In this document: positions 9,839-21,030 of the stretch, piece by piece
Layout: each line of letters starts with the position of its first letter
How positions within the stretch are numbered: the first letter of the stretch is position 1
Origin: Cheiracanthium punctorium
Lineage: Eukaryota > Arthropoda > Arachnida > Araneae > Cheiracanthiidae
Reading direction: 5' to 3'
Assembly (NCBI GenBank): GCA_038373885.1
Contig: JAWZYV010010352.1
Coordinates: 186,001-250,000, forward strand
DNA: 64,000 nucleotides
Translations under genes and position numbers: made by a program
The notes under the pieces: generated by a model
What the model was told of the DNA's origin: nothing
The model's database searches: none
Seen by the model: only the letters and a program-made list of their open reading frames with translations

Positions 9839-11250
9839 AGCTGTCGCTATTGCTCCAGGGCAGAGAAAAATTACCATCTGAAACATCCCGTTGTCTGCCA
9901 AGTTACATCATCGGCACCATCCCAAGATCCCTGGAGTAACGAAAATGTTCGGGCGGACCAATTAGCAGACAGCGACATCAAACCTATTGTGGAATTTATG
10001 GAAAAATCCAGTGCTAAGCCCAGTTGGCGAGAAATATCATCTTACAGTCTGGCAACAAAACAGTACTGGGCTTTATGGAATTTGCTTCGCCAGAGAAATG
10101 GAGTCCTGTATCGTAAATGGGAGTCGAATGACGGCAAGATGCTCTGATGGCAGTTAGTACTCCCTCGTTCGAGGATTCCGAAGGTTCTAGAAGAGCTGCA
10201 TAATGGCTTAACTGGGGGCCATTTTGGCATAATGAAGACCCTGCAGATAGTTTGCGAGCGCTTCTACTGGGCTAGGGCTCGAGGTGATGTCAAAAAGTGG
10301 TGTCAAGCTTGTGACGCCTGTAAAGGCCCAAAGAAACGGAGCCGTGGAAAACTACATCATTATAATGTAGGAGCGCCTTTTGAGAGGATTGCCCTCGACA
10401 TCCTGGGACCTCTTCCGCGAACTCCGGATGGAAACAAATACATCCTAGTTGTCATTGACTATTTCTCTAAATGGCTTGAAGCGTTTCCTATTCCCGATCA
10501 AGAAGCTATGACCGTAGCAGAGGTCTGCTTAAGTAGTAGTCTGCTTAACTGGTGCAAGAATGGATTTCCAGGTATGGAACCACTCTGCAACTTCATTCCA
10601 ACCAAAGAACAAACTTTACCTCTGCAGTTTTTAAAGGACTATGTCAACTTCTCGGAATCGACAAAAACCCAGACAATTCCTTTACACCCACAATCCGACA
10701 GCATGGTGGAGAGGTTCAATCGCTCAATTTTGAACGACCTCTCATTCCTGGTCTCTAGGAATCAAGAGGACTGGGACAAGAAGCTCCCCTGCTTTCTTCT
10801 AGCCTATAGGAGTGATGTCCATGAGACTATCAGCTTCACACCTTCCCAGATGCTTTTCAGAAGAGATCTTCATCTTCCCGCCGATTTAGTGTTTGGCCGC
10901 CCTCTAGATGCGCCTTCATCGCCATAGGAGTACATGGAAATGGTTTATAGGAGTACATGGAAATGGTTTGAAGATGTGCATCACTTTGCTCGAGAGCGGA
11001 TCAACCTGAACACTGAGAAGATGAAGAGTTGGTACGACACGAAGGCTACAGGACCAGATTTCAACGTGGGTGACAAAATTTGGCTATGGAATCCTACTCG
11101 ACAGAAAGGATTGTCTCCCAAGCTGCAATTGCCGTGGGACAGTCCTTACACAGACTAAACGATGTTATCGTACGGATTCGTAAGTCTCCTAACTTGAAAC
11201 CAAGAGTTATTCATTACGATCGGCTAGCCATTTACCAAGGTTATAATTAA
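9839..11250 (+). pseudogene. Gypsy integrase
   Basis: A zinc-binding HHCC module is visible (HNGLTGGHFG ... WCQACDAC, about 10198-10320), then the core with ALDILGPLPRTPDG (first Asp). A TGA at about 10145 precedes it in frame. After a frameshift near 10540 the second catalytic site reads LHSNQRTNF, so Asp is replaced by Asn. A return shift near 10660 restores PQSDSMVERFNRS with the catalytic Glu. A 23-bp tandem duplication of TAGGAGTACATGGAAATGG lies at 10925-10970, with a stop at its start. The C-terminal domain (GDKIWLWNPTRQKGLSPKL) shifts frame near 11155 and ends at TAA 11248-11250. Confidence 0.9.
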
Positions 11251-11694
11251 TTATTTGAATATTAGACCATGGTAACTATGGTGTAATTCCCCTTTCTTTC
11301 ATCTCTCATTTCTTTCCTGTCTTTCTCTTCCATTCCTTTTCCCTCAACTCTCTTTTACTCAGCGCTTACACCATGTTTAGTGTACATATTTGTAATATAT
11401 TGGTTTTTATTAATGTGTATTTGTTTACTATGTTTATTAGTGTAATTGTTTATTATGTTTATTATTTATTTATTAGTGTGTATTTTCTTATTGTGTTTAT
11501 TGATTACTTGCTTAAATTATGTTGTTAAGATCTTGTTAAATATTATACACTGCAGATATTTGTGAGACCTCCTAACTGGAGATGCGCGATTTTTCCAATG
11601 GGGCCTGGAAGTTGGTTTTCCTGCATTAAAAACCTAACATTTCTCTTCTAGGACATAATCAAAATTCCTGCTTTATGTGGAATCCTCGAGAAAT

Positions 11695-13103
11695 CCCTGA
11701 CAGCACATAAGCTTAAATCAAGTTTGACATTTCTTTGAATTTGACGCATTAATGCAAGCTTGACAGTTCAACTCATTCTAAGCTGACAGCAAGCTTGCAG
11801 GAGTCAAGTTGAATTGTCAAGCTTAAATACAGCTTGATTTAAGCTTGACAATTGATACTAGGGTGATTTTTCCTTTTTAAAGGAGTCTGATGGCGCCATC
11901 TGTGAAAGAGAATGGACATTAATTGTCTAGCGTCCTCAAATTTGCTGAAAGTTCATAAAAGATGTGTTTTATTTTATACTACTAGTGCCATATTACCGGC
12001 AGGGCAAACGGGGCAACTGCCCAGAGCCTACAGATTTTAGGGCCCAAAAATCTTACATCTTACAGTTTTGTAATTTTAAAATAAAATTACAAAGGATAAA
12101 AAAAAAATTCAGAATTTAAATAAATTTTTTAATTATAAAGTATGAACAATGAAAATAATTCAAATTTACATTTGTATAAATTAATTTAAACTTATTTTTA
12201 ATTCTTCGAAATGCTCTATATCAATATAGCATACCAATATGTAGGAAAATAACCACATTTGTAAAGAGAATTTTTAGCGTTAAAAAATAGCAAAATTTTT
12301 CAATTATTTGTTATTTTAAGAAATATTTACAAAAATGACTAAAGTGTTTGTATTCCATACATGTTAGCAACTGTGATATAGCATTTCGAAGTAACGTTTA
12401 ACTATCTGTTTCTTTCATTTCAGATTACTTAACACAAAATTTGTGTTAAGTAAACCCATTCTATATTTCCAAATATGGAAATTCTTCAAAATAAAAAACA
12501 ATTATACTACGAAATTGATTTCAAAATCAGTCGTTTGTCTCGATTTTGGCCAGCAGTATTGCTTCATGAGTGTTGTGGTACTGAAAGTTTTAAAACATGT
12601 TTTTTTATTTTAATTTAATTTATTTTGATGCATTATTTTAATTTTGATGCATCCCATGGAAAAATAAAAGAAATAAATTACACATCGCCCACTTATCAAT
12701 CTGGCGAGAAAACAGCGTGGTAAGTCACTTGAAACTTTAGTCATAGCTGCACAAGGCTCCGGTGGCGGAATGGATAGCGTGCTCGACTACAAAGCCTAAG
12801 GGCCCGGGTTCTATTCTAGCGACGAACACTCGATGGAAACAGATTAAATTGAAATTTCAGAGTAGAGGGGAAAAATGCACGGAAAAATAAATTATGTGGG
12901 GCGCGTTAGCCAGTAGGCACCCCGTGTATTTAGAAATTTTTTTGTTTTTGGAAAATTTTTTAAGCTTGAAATGTCAAGCTTAATGCAAGCTGGGCAAGTG
13001 TAAACTAGAACACTTGATTCAAGCTTGGAATTTTCAAGCTTAATTCAAGCTTATTGACTTGATAAATCAAGCTTGCTGCAAGTTTGATGCTGTGCTGTCT
13101 GGG
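11695..13103. mobile_element. DNA element with CCCWGACAGCACA ends, rich in AAGCTTGA
   Basis: Terminal inverted repeats start CCCTGACAGCACA on the left and CCCAGACAGCACA on the right (read inward). Both subterminal 150-bp zones contain many copies of AAGCTTGA/TCAAGCTT in both orientations, likely binding sites for its transposase. No transposase frame is visible. The flanks do not show an obvious target duplication against the 5' LTR. A tRNA-like SINE lies inside. Superfamily undetermined. Confidence 0.75.
12750..12935 (+). mobile_element. tRNA-Arg-like SINE
   Basis: An A-box-like TGGCGGAATGG at 12763-12773 and a B-box-like GGGTTCTATTCTAG at about 12807-12820 are spaced as in a tRNA gene. The TGGCGnAATGGATAgCG head resembles arginine tRNAs. 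The body GTGGGGCGCGTTAGCCAGTAGG follows. RNA polymerase III would transcribe it. Nested in the 11695-13103 element, so it is younger or was carried by it. Confidence 0.7.
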
Positions 13104-13623
13104 ACAGACTTTTCTCAAAAATTCTTGTAGCTTCTGCGTCAGGTATAAATATAAGCGTGTTTCAGAAGCCCCAGTTCAGTGCGAGTTGAGCACCCATAGT
13201 GTGAATAGAGCTCTCTGAATGAGTACGCTTGCTTTGTGAATTAATAGTGCTGTAGAAGCAGTGTTTTGGCTTGCTTTTCAAAGCTGTTTTTAAAGTGCTG
13301 TGTGTAAATTCTTGATTGCTGAGCCTTGAGAGACTGTTAGTGTTATCTCTCGTATATTTTCACTGAATTTTTGTCTGTGGAAGTATTTTATTTTGTGTGA
13401 GAAATACAGCATTTGTGAGAGCTTCAGATCTAAGCGGACTGTTAAAAGCACATTACTGTTTGATTGTGCTTGTGAATTTTGCACAGCTGACTGTTCGATG
13501 AAGTTCTAAAAGCAATAAAGTTTTTGTTCCATCCTGACAAGTGACTTTTTACTACAACTTTCTACACCAACTGGACTTTAGAACGACGAATCCGGAGACA
13601 AGCAGAGGTTTCTGAAACAATAT

Positions 13624-16032
13624 AATCATTTGTGACACAATAACAGACTGAAGTTATATGTAGGGTACTGTCTTATCAGAGATATCTAGAAAGATGTTAT
13701 AAAAGAATTGTCATTATAAACAAGTTCAAATGTATTTGCACCCTCCTCTAAACTATATTCATGAATGCCCCATTGCATTGTCGAATCTTTGCAACTTGGG
13801 CAGCGAGTAGATTAACTTCATCTTTAATACAATTAATACGATATCTTTAATAAAATTATGTTGAAAAGTGTTTTAGAATGCACGTGTTTGATGTGATTCA
13901 TTTTTCATCTTTCTTGTATCTTTTTAAACTAATGTCAGTACCATTACTTGAAAGTTCATGAAATTTTTAGTAATAGGACTGCCAATTCATAAAGATTAAA
14001 TTGCAGTCCTCAAACTTCATTAAACACTGAGAAGACGGTTGCTGAAACATAAACTGGAACAGGACAAGCTAGAAAAAATTTATCTGTGACCTTGTGGCTG
14101 TTGCCATCATAAATAAAATGTCAAACATATTTTTACATGCAAATTTTTTTAAGTTCCAAATTTATGTTTTAGATTTGATACTGTTATGTTTTAGATTTGA
14201 AAAATTTACTATGTAAATTGCAGCATTTTTATAGACCAAAAGCTGCTTGTAAGGCCTATTGTATTTTTGCTCTGTTTCCATTACAGAGTACACAGATACT
14301 TATATAGATATTCTCTTAGAGCACACTGATACTTTCTGTAGTAAACATTCTTTTATGGTATTGATTAAATAAATAAGCCAAATTTGAAGTATTGAATTAT
14401 TTTTAATTTAATGGGTCGAATTCTGATTAGTAGCAGATTCAGAAAATATGAGGGGGGGGGGGGTTGAGCAGCTCAAAAAATGCATGAGAACTAACAGGCT
14501 AAATCCGAGATCAATTGTAAGTTAAAAATTTTCAGAACTTGTGCACACTTGAACTTAGAAGTATTAAGTTTAAGTGTGCACAAGTTAGGGTTAATGACTT
14601 CATTGTTCGACACTCCCCTTTAGATCTGTCAATTATTCAGGTAATTTTGATAATAGTAATATGTACAAGGTAAGCATGACTGTCTGTAATACATGAGATG
14701 AACTATTAAAATTTAAAAATAGAATTTATCCAGTATTACAGGTAATATATATAAGTACTACTTCGTTAATATATTACAAGTTTTTTTCTTTTTACAGTTT
14801 AAATTTAAAATTATTTTAACCATACTGGAGCCGCGTCTTACATATTCCCATTATGTATTTATTTTTTTAATTAATACACAGATAAAGAATATGCCACTGA
14901 CATCTAGAAAATAATTGGTGAAACTAGAATTTATGAGTTTATGCACTCCCTATAAATACTAGATCATTGAATGAAACACTTCTGAACCTACTAACACAAA
15001 TTTTAGACATCTTCTCTATGGGCGGGTGCTTGTACCCAGATGAAAATATCTATAAATCACTGTGTACGATAGTGGGTAGACTCATTGAAAGTAATTCTAG
15101 TGCATGAGTGTATTCCAAAAATCGAACAATAATTTCTTGTTACACAAACTAGTCATTTTGCTGCGATTGGCTACAATACTATGGACTATAAATTCTTGAA
15201 CATTTCGTCTATACCAGTTGTGTGTATCACCTACATGCATAATTCTAAAATCTATTCTTCTAGTTTTGGGACACAGAAAATAACCATAACATTCATGAAT
15301 TCATTCTAGATGAGAGCGGTATTTTTCTTTCCATGTACTATAATGATAGAATTATACTACTTTATTGTATTTAAAGTGATTTAAAATAAAAATTAACTCT
15401 TTCAGTTATAAAAGTGATGAAGTTTACCTCATCTAGTACAGTAATGTACACTAGTGTATTGTACTAGCACACTCTATTGGAAAGCAAAAATAAGTTCTTG
15501 TGCTCTATTTTCTCTGGAAAACCCTGGCTTTGCTAATTGTTTCTGTTTTGTACATTTTATATAATTCAGAAATAACAGAGCAAGAGGGTCATTAGTTCAT
15601 TTATAAATATAGTGATATGTTCATCCTTTAGTTGCAACTACTGTGTTTACTCATGTAATAGTTGCACTTTCCCTCCCAGTTTTTCATGGTGAAAGTCTAG
15701 GTGCGATTATTATGCAGGGACATCTACTACACAATATTGCACTCGAATGTTAAAACATTACTGGTATAATAATAAAATGACTAAGTTACAAATGTTTCCA
15801 GATTATCTGCCGTAAATAATCTTTTCGTTAGTTGCACACAAAATAGAAGCATTTTTCTTCTTATAGTAATATTTTTATAGACATAAATGAAGATCAAGAA
15901 CATGGCTGCAACTTTTGTGCAGGGAAAATATTTTGATAATTTTTTTCCTGCTTTTAAACAGAGATGAGACTATAATGCATATAATTATTGCACAAAGTGG
16001 GAAAAACCTCTAATCTAGGACAAAATAGAATA
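13624..16032. other. AT-rich DNA without recognised genes
   Basis: No open frame of note and no known protein motif on either strand. A G-run occurs at about 14452-14463 and a hairpin at 14536-14586. A segment near 15640-15720 (GTGTTTACTCATGTAATAG) resembles a Tc1/pogo terminus but its partner was not found. Possibly intron of the nischarin gene. Confidence 0.5.
14536..14586. repeat. 22-bp-arm hairpin
   Basis: AACTTGTGCACACTTGAACT and its inverted copy are separated by 7 bases, with one mismatch in 22. It lies alone in AT-rich DNA, with no T-run or coding frame beside it. It could be a relic of a small fold-back element. Confidence 0.85.
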
Positions 16033-17253
16033 CAGTGTAGCATCCATAATCCGGGAACCTATAATCCGGCAGCACCTACAATCCGGCACTAGTCTCGTTT
16101 TTGTTTTTTTTTCTCCCCAAAGGGATCCGGAATCTCAAAATCCGGAACTTTTAACGCTGATTTTAATTGATGTATGGCTATCTTTTTTTTTTTTTTCTTC
16201 TTCAATAGATAGTTTTTCACCAAATATTTTTCTTTTTGTTTCATATTTCGACCCTAACATGTCTTTGCCGATCACCATTACTTCCGCAAATATTTGAATC
16301 AATGCATTTTCTAATACCGAGATAAAAACAAAATTAATACGGCTTGGTTTGCTTATTATATTTAAATCAAAGCAGTCTAAGTCAAAGGTGCAGTGTAGCT
16401 GAATGAAGAATTCAAAGATAATGCGAGTGCTTTCATAGAACATTAATATGTATGAGTTTTTAAAACGAGACAGCATGTTTACTCATCATCGTAAACACGT
16501 GGCTTCTGCTCCTTCCGCTACCAGACACATTGACTTGTTTCTAGACATCCTGTCACCGTGCGAAATTGTCAACTATCGCGGGATGGAAGTCGCCAGTACT
16601 TTGAAAAGCAAGAGGGAAAGGAGGGGGTAATTGATATGTTTCGACATAATTAAGAAGCTGTGAAGAGACTGAAGAGAGTAAAATTGGGAATAATTCAGCT
16701 TGTAAAATAAAACTAGGGTACAAACTACGGAGAGATTTAATAAATTTGATTTTATATCTGAGAGTCAACTGATGAATGTGCATGTGTTAATTAAAAAATT
16801 AAATACAAAAAAAAAAAATGAAGCAAGTCAAATTAACCGATGTATTTAATGTAAATACAAAAGCTAATTAGATTATAATAATACTTTAATACATTTATTT
16901 TAAATTAGTATTTAAATAAATTTCAGTTACTATTTGTGTTATATTTTATGAAAATGTTCCAAAATCAACGATCTTTTCTGCTTAGATCGTTGAATCAACG
17001 ATCTTTTTAGTTTGAATTAAACACTAAATTACATTTGTTCCAGTGTAGTTTAGTTTTTTTATTTTTTTCAATTTATACAGCGATTGTATGCATATTTTAA
17101 GACTACTTTTCATTGATAAATAATACGCTGGTCATTACATAACGTGATCGACGATGGTTTTAATGAAAATTTTCAACACATCTGTAATCCGGAAAAATCG
17201 GTAATCCGGCACCGCGTCATTCCCGCCGATGCTGGATTATGGGTGCTGCACAG
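16033..17253. mobile_element. Tigger-like element with TA duplication
   Basis: Flanked by TA at 16031-16032 and 17254-17255. Left end CAGTGTAGCATCCATAATCC and right end, read inward, CTGTGCAGCACCCATAATCC are inverted repeats with several mismatches, and both ends have further ATAATCCGGC / TAATCCGGC repeats. Length 1221 bp. Minus-strand frames inside (16476-16135) include GEKLS-like words seen in pogo transposases, but I would not call a domain. A small hairpin around ATCAACGATCT lies at 16965-17005. Confidence 0.85.
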
Positions 17254-17261
17254 TATGAACA

Positions 17262-17930
17262 TTATGAACAAATATTTGCGATATACTTTCTATACATAAA
17301 ATTAAAATTTCACATGAAGTATTTCTCAGTAAAACAACTCGGGTAACAAGATGAATTCCAGATTTTTCTCATGGCAAACCAGAATATATGAAAATTATGA
17401 ATCAATATTTGCGATAAACTTTATAAACATAAAATTAAAATTTCACATGCAGCACTTTTCAGTTAAATGACTCAGAACATTTTGTATACCGATGCATACA
17501 GTTATTGCACACAGTAATGTGAAAAAGCCTCCAAAATTCGAATGTAGGGTAAATTTTCAATGAAACAATTATACATTCATAAACAGATGATGTTTCCTTT
17601 TTGACAAAGCAAAACAATTCAAGACAAAATAAAATATATGAAAATTTGAACAAATATTTGTGATACACTTTATATTCAAAAATGAAAATTTCTCATGCAG
17701 CATTTTTCAGTAAAACGAGAGCGACTCAGGTAGCAAGATTGATTCCGAACTTTTTCTATGCTAGTGCACACAGTTATTGCAAACAGTCACTGGTGAAAAG
17801 CCTTCAAAACTCGAATATGGAAAAAATTTTAATTGAAATAATTATTTCTAAACAGACTCTTTTTGAAAACTAAAATTAAATTATGATAAAATTTCATACA
17901 TGAACAAATATTTGTTACACTTACATAAGT
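17262..17930. repeat. imperfect repeats of a ~130-280 bp module
   Basis: The phrase GAACAAATATTTGYGATA followed by ACTTT, ATAAAATTAAAATTTC and CATGCAGCATTTTTCAGT recurs at about 17267, 17402, 17650 and 17905, with intervening words CACACAGTTATTGCA and AAAAGCCTYCAAAA also repeated. The copies are diverged and unequal in length. The last one runs into the exonuclease relic. Confidence 0.75.
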
Positions 17931-17934
17931 GAAA

Positions 17935-18530
17935 TTAATATTTCTCATTGGGCACTTTTCTGGTTCCAGTCTTTGTTTTCTTATCTTCCTGCACCTTTAT
18001 TATGCAATCAGCATCTCTTATAGGCATCAATCTGGGATACTGTAGATCAACTAGCTCAGGTAATAAACAGTTATAATAAAATTTAGTCAGCTTTTCAACC
18101 ATTTTGGTTTTCCAAAACTCGAAATCTTTATGAATATTTTCCACTTTCATCCCTTTTGGTGTCCACAAAACAAAGAGACAGTATTTATGGTTTGTTATGT
18201 TTAACTGTCCTTGAATCTGATAATATGTATGCTTCTTATTTATTCCTAATATTACTTTCTTCTTATCAGTTTTCCAAAAAGAAACTTTTCTTGTAATAAT
18301 CGCCTCTTCAGGAGTTAGTTCTGTACAAAATGATGGGCAATGGGCATTTTACTTCAACAGTACCATCATCACCTAGCAAACTATCAGGTAATGCAGCTAA
18401 AAATGGTAAGATGCTGTGTACAAATAAGCCATTTTGTTTTACTGAATAATTTGCTGATTTCAAAACAAGCATTGCACTTTCTTCATGCTTGATACCATAA
18501 TTTGTGGCGTCCAATTCAAAAGGCAGTCAA
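17935..18530 (-). pseudogene. YqaJ / lambda-type exonuclease domain relic
   Basis: Minus-strand reading gives TNYGIKHEESAMLVLKSANY, then NGLFVHSILPFLAALPDSL and DGTVEVKCPLP. After a one-base frameshift near 18335 it continues YYQIQGQLNITNHKYCLFVL and WTPKGMKVE, ending with stop near 17935. These are the YqaJ motifs: Glu in the first helix, Asp in the PD-S/G-L loop, the E-x-K pair, and the Gln of QxQGQ. The family makes 5'-3' exonucleases that process double-strand ends, known in phages and also common in repetitive loci of arthropods. About 195 codons remain. The N-terminus is lost at 18530. Likely mobile-element or virus derived; which element is unknown. Confidence 0.8.
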
Positions 18531-19320
18531 AAAATACTTTTTTTTCCTAATTTGATTTAATTGTTTCTATTTATATTTCATCTCTTGCTAAATTTCTTTA
18601 TGTAAAACTTCATAAAATATTCAATTTCTATTCAAATGAAATTACTTCATGAAACAAAAATATACCATTGAGAAGTATGTCAAAGGTTACATAGATATCC
18701 AAACAAAACAGACATGAGAGGGAAGTTATTAATTTCAAGGATGAGAATTTTCCATGCATCCATTAAATTCTGCATTTTAGTTATTTTTCACTTAAAAAAA
18801 AGCAATATGACTAGCGTATATGATTATGGCCAACGATATCTGGGTTTCATAACTTTTAAACCATTTGTTTAGACAAACAAACATTTATTTACATACATCA
18901 ATGTTTCACGACCTTTTTAGATTTGCGATCTGGAAAAACTGTATTTTGCATCAACTAAAAACTAATAAATATTACATAAACATGTATATTATTTATAAAT
19001 CATTATTAAAATATCGTTTTTAGTTAGTAACACATTGGTAACTGATTATTTTTAAAGTAAATATAATATGCGAGACTGGCACCAGTTTACAAAACAGAGG
19101 TTAGAAAACACTGACATAGATTATACATATACACTAATAATATTTGAAAGGCAGTTAAAAAATAATAATTAAGAAAACTTGTTTTCGAGTTTGATTTATC
19201 ACTCATTATTTATGTGTTTTTCATATCTTGCTTTGCTTTATGTAAAACTTCATGAAATATGCATTTTCTATTTGTGATATATGTTACCATTTCATGAAAT
19301 ATTTAAATGATATGTTTAGA
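18520..19320. repeat. pair of diverged direct repeats flanking AT-rich DNA
   Basis: GGCAGTCAAAAAATA...TGATTTAATTG...ATATTTCATCTCTTGC...TATGTAAAACTTCATAAAATAT near 18522-18640 matches GGCAGTTAAAAAATA...TTATGTAAAACTTCATGAAATAT near 19151-19265. The spacing is about 630 bp. No genes are visible between. The unit abuts the exonuclease relic and may belong to the same element. Confidence 0.6.
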
Positions 19321-19539
19321 ACATTTTATATAAAAGTAGCACAGATTTAGGTCATCTGAAAATTTCAACTCTGGTTAACACTTTAAATTTTTAAAATCTT
19401 ACATTTTTTTCTTTTAATACCCATACAGCAAGCTCTAATATACACAATGCAAAAAGAATTACTTGAAATTATCGGAATGTTTTTGAGTAATTTCAAAAAC
19501 TGCTTGCCATTGACATTAAAGCCTCAGGAGATCCGTCAT

Positions 19540-19748
19540 GAAGCCTATTAACTCCATGAAAATACATTATTCAGGGTAAAACCACATGATCTGCAAAAAA
19601 TGTAAGTCCTTGCACAAGTGCAGAGTTCATTGCAACATACCAGCGAAGCCTCTTAACTCCATGAAAATACATTATTCAGGGCTAAACCACATGATCTGCA
19701 AAAATGTAAGTCCTTGCACAAGGGCAGAGTTCATTGCAACATACCAGC
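19540..19748 (+). repeat. two 105-bp tandem copies plus degenerate third
   Basis: GAAGCCTMTTAACTCCATGA starts at 19540 and 19645, and each copy runs through ACCACATGATCTGCAAAAA and AGAGTTCATTGCAACATACC. The two copies differ at about five positions. A weaker third copy (GTGAAAATACACCATTCGTG) follows to about 19800. No coding sense. Confidence 0.9.
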
Positions 19749-20329
19749 TTGCTTGTAGTTGCTGTGAAAATACACCATTCGTGCAGTAACCGCATGATCT
19801 GTAAAGTATTTTTTGTCTCTCTGCCCATTGCTATTAAAATAATTCTTTCACGGTGCCATGAAACTAGCCACTACGCTTCTATTGAAAGCTCACACACAGT
19901 TCCTTGATGAAACTCTTCACCACCTTTATGTACAAAAATATAATTCCAGGATATGATATAATTTAGTTACACTACTACATAACAGGCAATTTCTATGCTG
20001 TTACAGGATAGAAATACAGTCAAACCCCACTATAGTGAACCTTCAAAGGACCGAAATATTGGTTCACTATTACCAGGAGTTCACCATATCTGTTTCACAA
20101 GTAATTTTAACTAAAAAGTTCCGAACTCCTCCCTTGAAATACACATTGTTTAAATAAATGACCAATAAAATAAAATACAAAATGACTAAAAATTAACAAC
20201 AAAAACATGTTAATTTACCTTTATTAGTTTTTGCTCTACGTCTTGAATACAAAAAAATTGGTAATCTTTAACTGATGACAGGCTGATTTAAGAAAAAATT
20301 TATCCATACTTCTGTTGAAGGACCAAAAT

Positions 20330-21030
20330 GTTTCAATCACTTTCGGTTCTATATTTTGTGTACACAAACACTTGTTCAGTACTTGAATTGCTACTTTGGC
20401 ATCCATCAGTTAGAAGGTTGTTTTCAGTTTGTTCAATTTCTTCATCTGAATCAGATGAACAATTTTCAATGTCACCATTTTTTAATTTAATTTCCTCAAT
20501 AATGTCTTTGAGATTTTCAGATATAATGGCATCATTATCGCACATTTCGAAAAGCTCCATATCAAACTCTGAAAATGTTGTCATGCCATGTTTTCAATCC
20601 ATTTCGCTAAAGGCAAGTTGTCATCTTCTTCGTCATTTTCTTCAGTAACACCTTTTGACAGACCAGCGTAACGAAAACAGATATGGATGGTTGTTTTTGT
20701 AACAACTCGCTAAGATTTTTCAAGCATTAATATAGCTTTAAGGAGGGAAACATTGCAATCAACACCTTTTTCACAGCCCTCCAAAATCCTTAAAATCAGC
20801 TGTTTTTGGTAATGGCATTTTAAGCTTCGAATTACCCTTGATCCATGGGCTGTACTATAGATGTTTCGTTTGGTGGCAAGAAAACAATCTTTATCCATTT
20901 TAGGTTTTCAACATCTGAATGAGCTGTGCAGTTATCAATCAACAGCAAAAAATTTCTTTTTGGGCCGATAGTTCTTTATCCCACTTTTGAATCTCTTCTT
21001 CAAATAGATCAGATGTCCTCCACTGAGGTG
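20330..21030 (-). pseudogene. Tigger transposase, C-terminal piece
   Basis: Minus-strand text runs RTSDLFEEEIQKWDKELSAQ, then after a frameshift LLLIDNCTAHSDVENLKWIK (catalytic Asp of the DDE_1 domain), GSRVIRSLKCHYQKQLILRI and GVDCNVSLLKAI. It ends in an acidic tail (ENCSSDSDEEIEQTENN) at about 20400. The motif normally reading LPPNTTS...QPMDQG is damaged by a frameshift near 20880. The right edge at about 21030 is where foreign sequence was inserted. Confidence 0.85.

Larger units (their letters stand above)
4548..13619 (+). mobile_element. Gypsy-type LTR retrotransposon, complete outline, inactive
   Basis: Order: 5' LTR, tRNA-Leu primer site, gag with CCHC knuckle, protease, reverse transcriptase, RNase H, integrase, 3' LTR. 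Protease before RT and integrase last places it in Ty3/Gypsy. The element is flanked by ATAT at 4544-4547 and 13620-13623, a 4-bp target duplication. About 9.07 kb now, enlarged by a Tc1 element, a hAT MITE and a 1.4-kb element in the 3' LTR. Stops, frameshifts and lost catalytic residues in RT and integrase show it is dead. Related copies lie at 59049-61110 and 61948-63015. Confidence 0.93.
11589..13619 (+). repeat. Gypsy 3' LTR, lacking its first ~298 bp, split by a 1.4-kb insertion
   Basis: LTR sequence begins at TTTTTCCAATGGGGCC, equivalent to 4846 in the 5' LTR, so U3 start and the polypurine tract are deleted. It is interrupted at 11695-13103 and resumes to end GAAACA at 13619, followed by ATAT. 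TATAAATA is kept at about 13144, and AATAAA near 13515. Confidence 0.9.

Noticed and set aside
15635..16030. Complete pogo-type MITE
   Set aside because: One terminus-like phrase (GTGTTTACTCATGTAATAG) is present but no inverted partner was found.
16135..16476. Minus-strand frame as Tigger transposase
   Set aside because: Only GEKLS-like words are suggestive; order and spacing do not match CENP-B or DDE_1 motifs well enough.
17262..17930. CRISPR-like repeat array
   Set aside because: Repeats are long, diverged and unevenly spaced in a eukaryotic, transposon-rich context.
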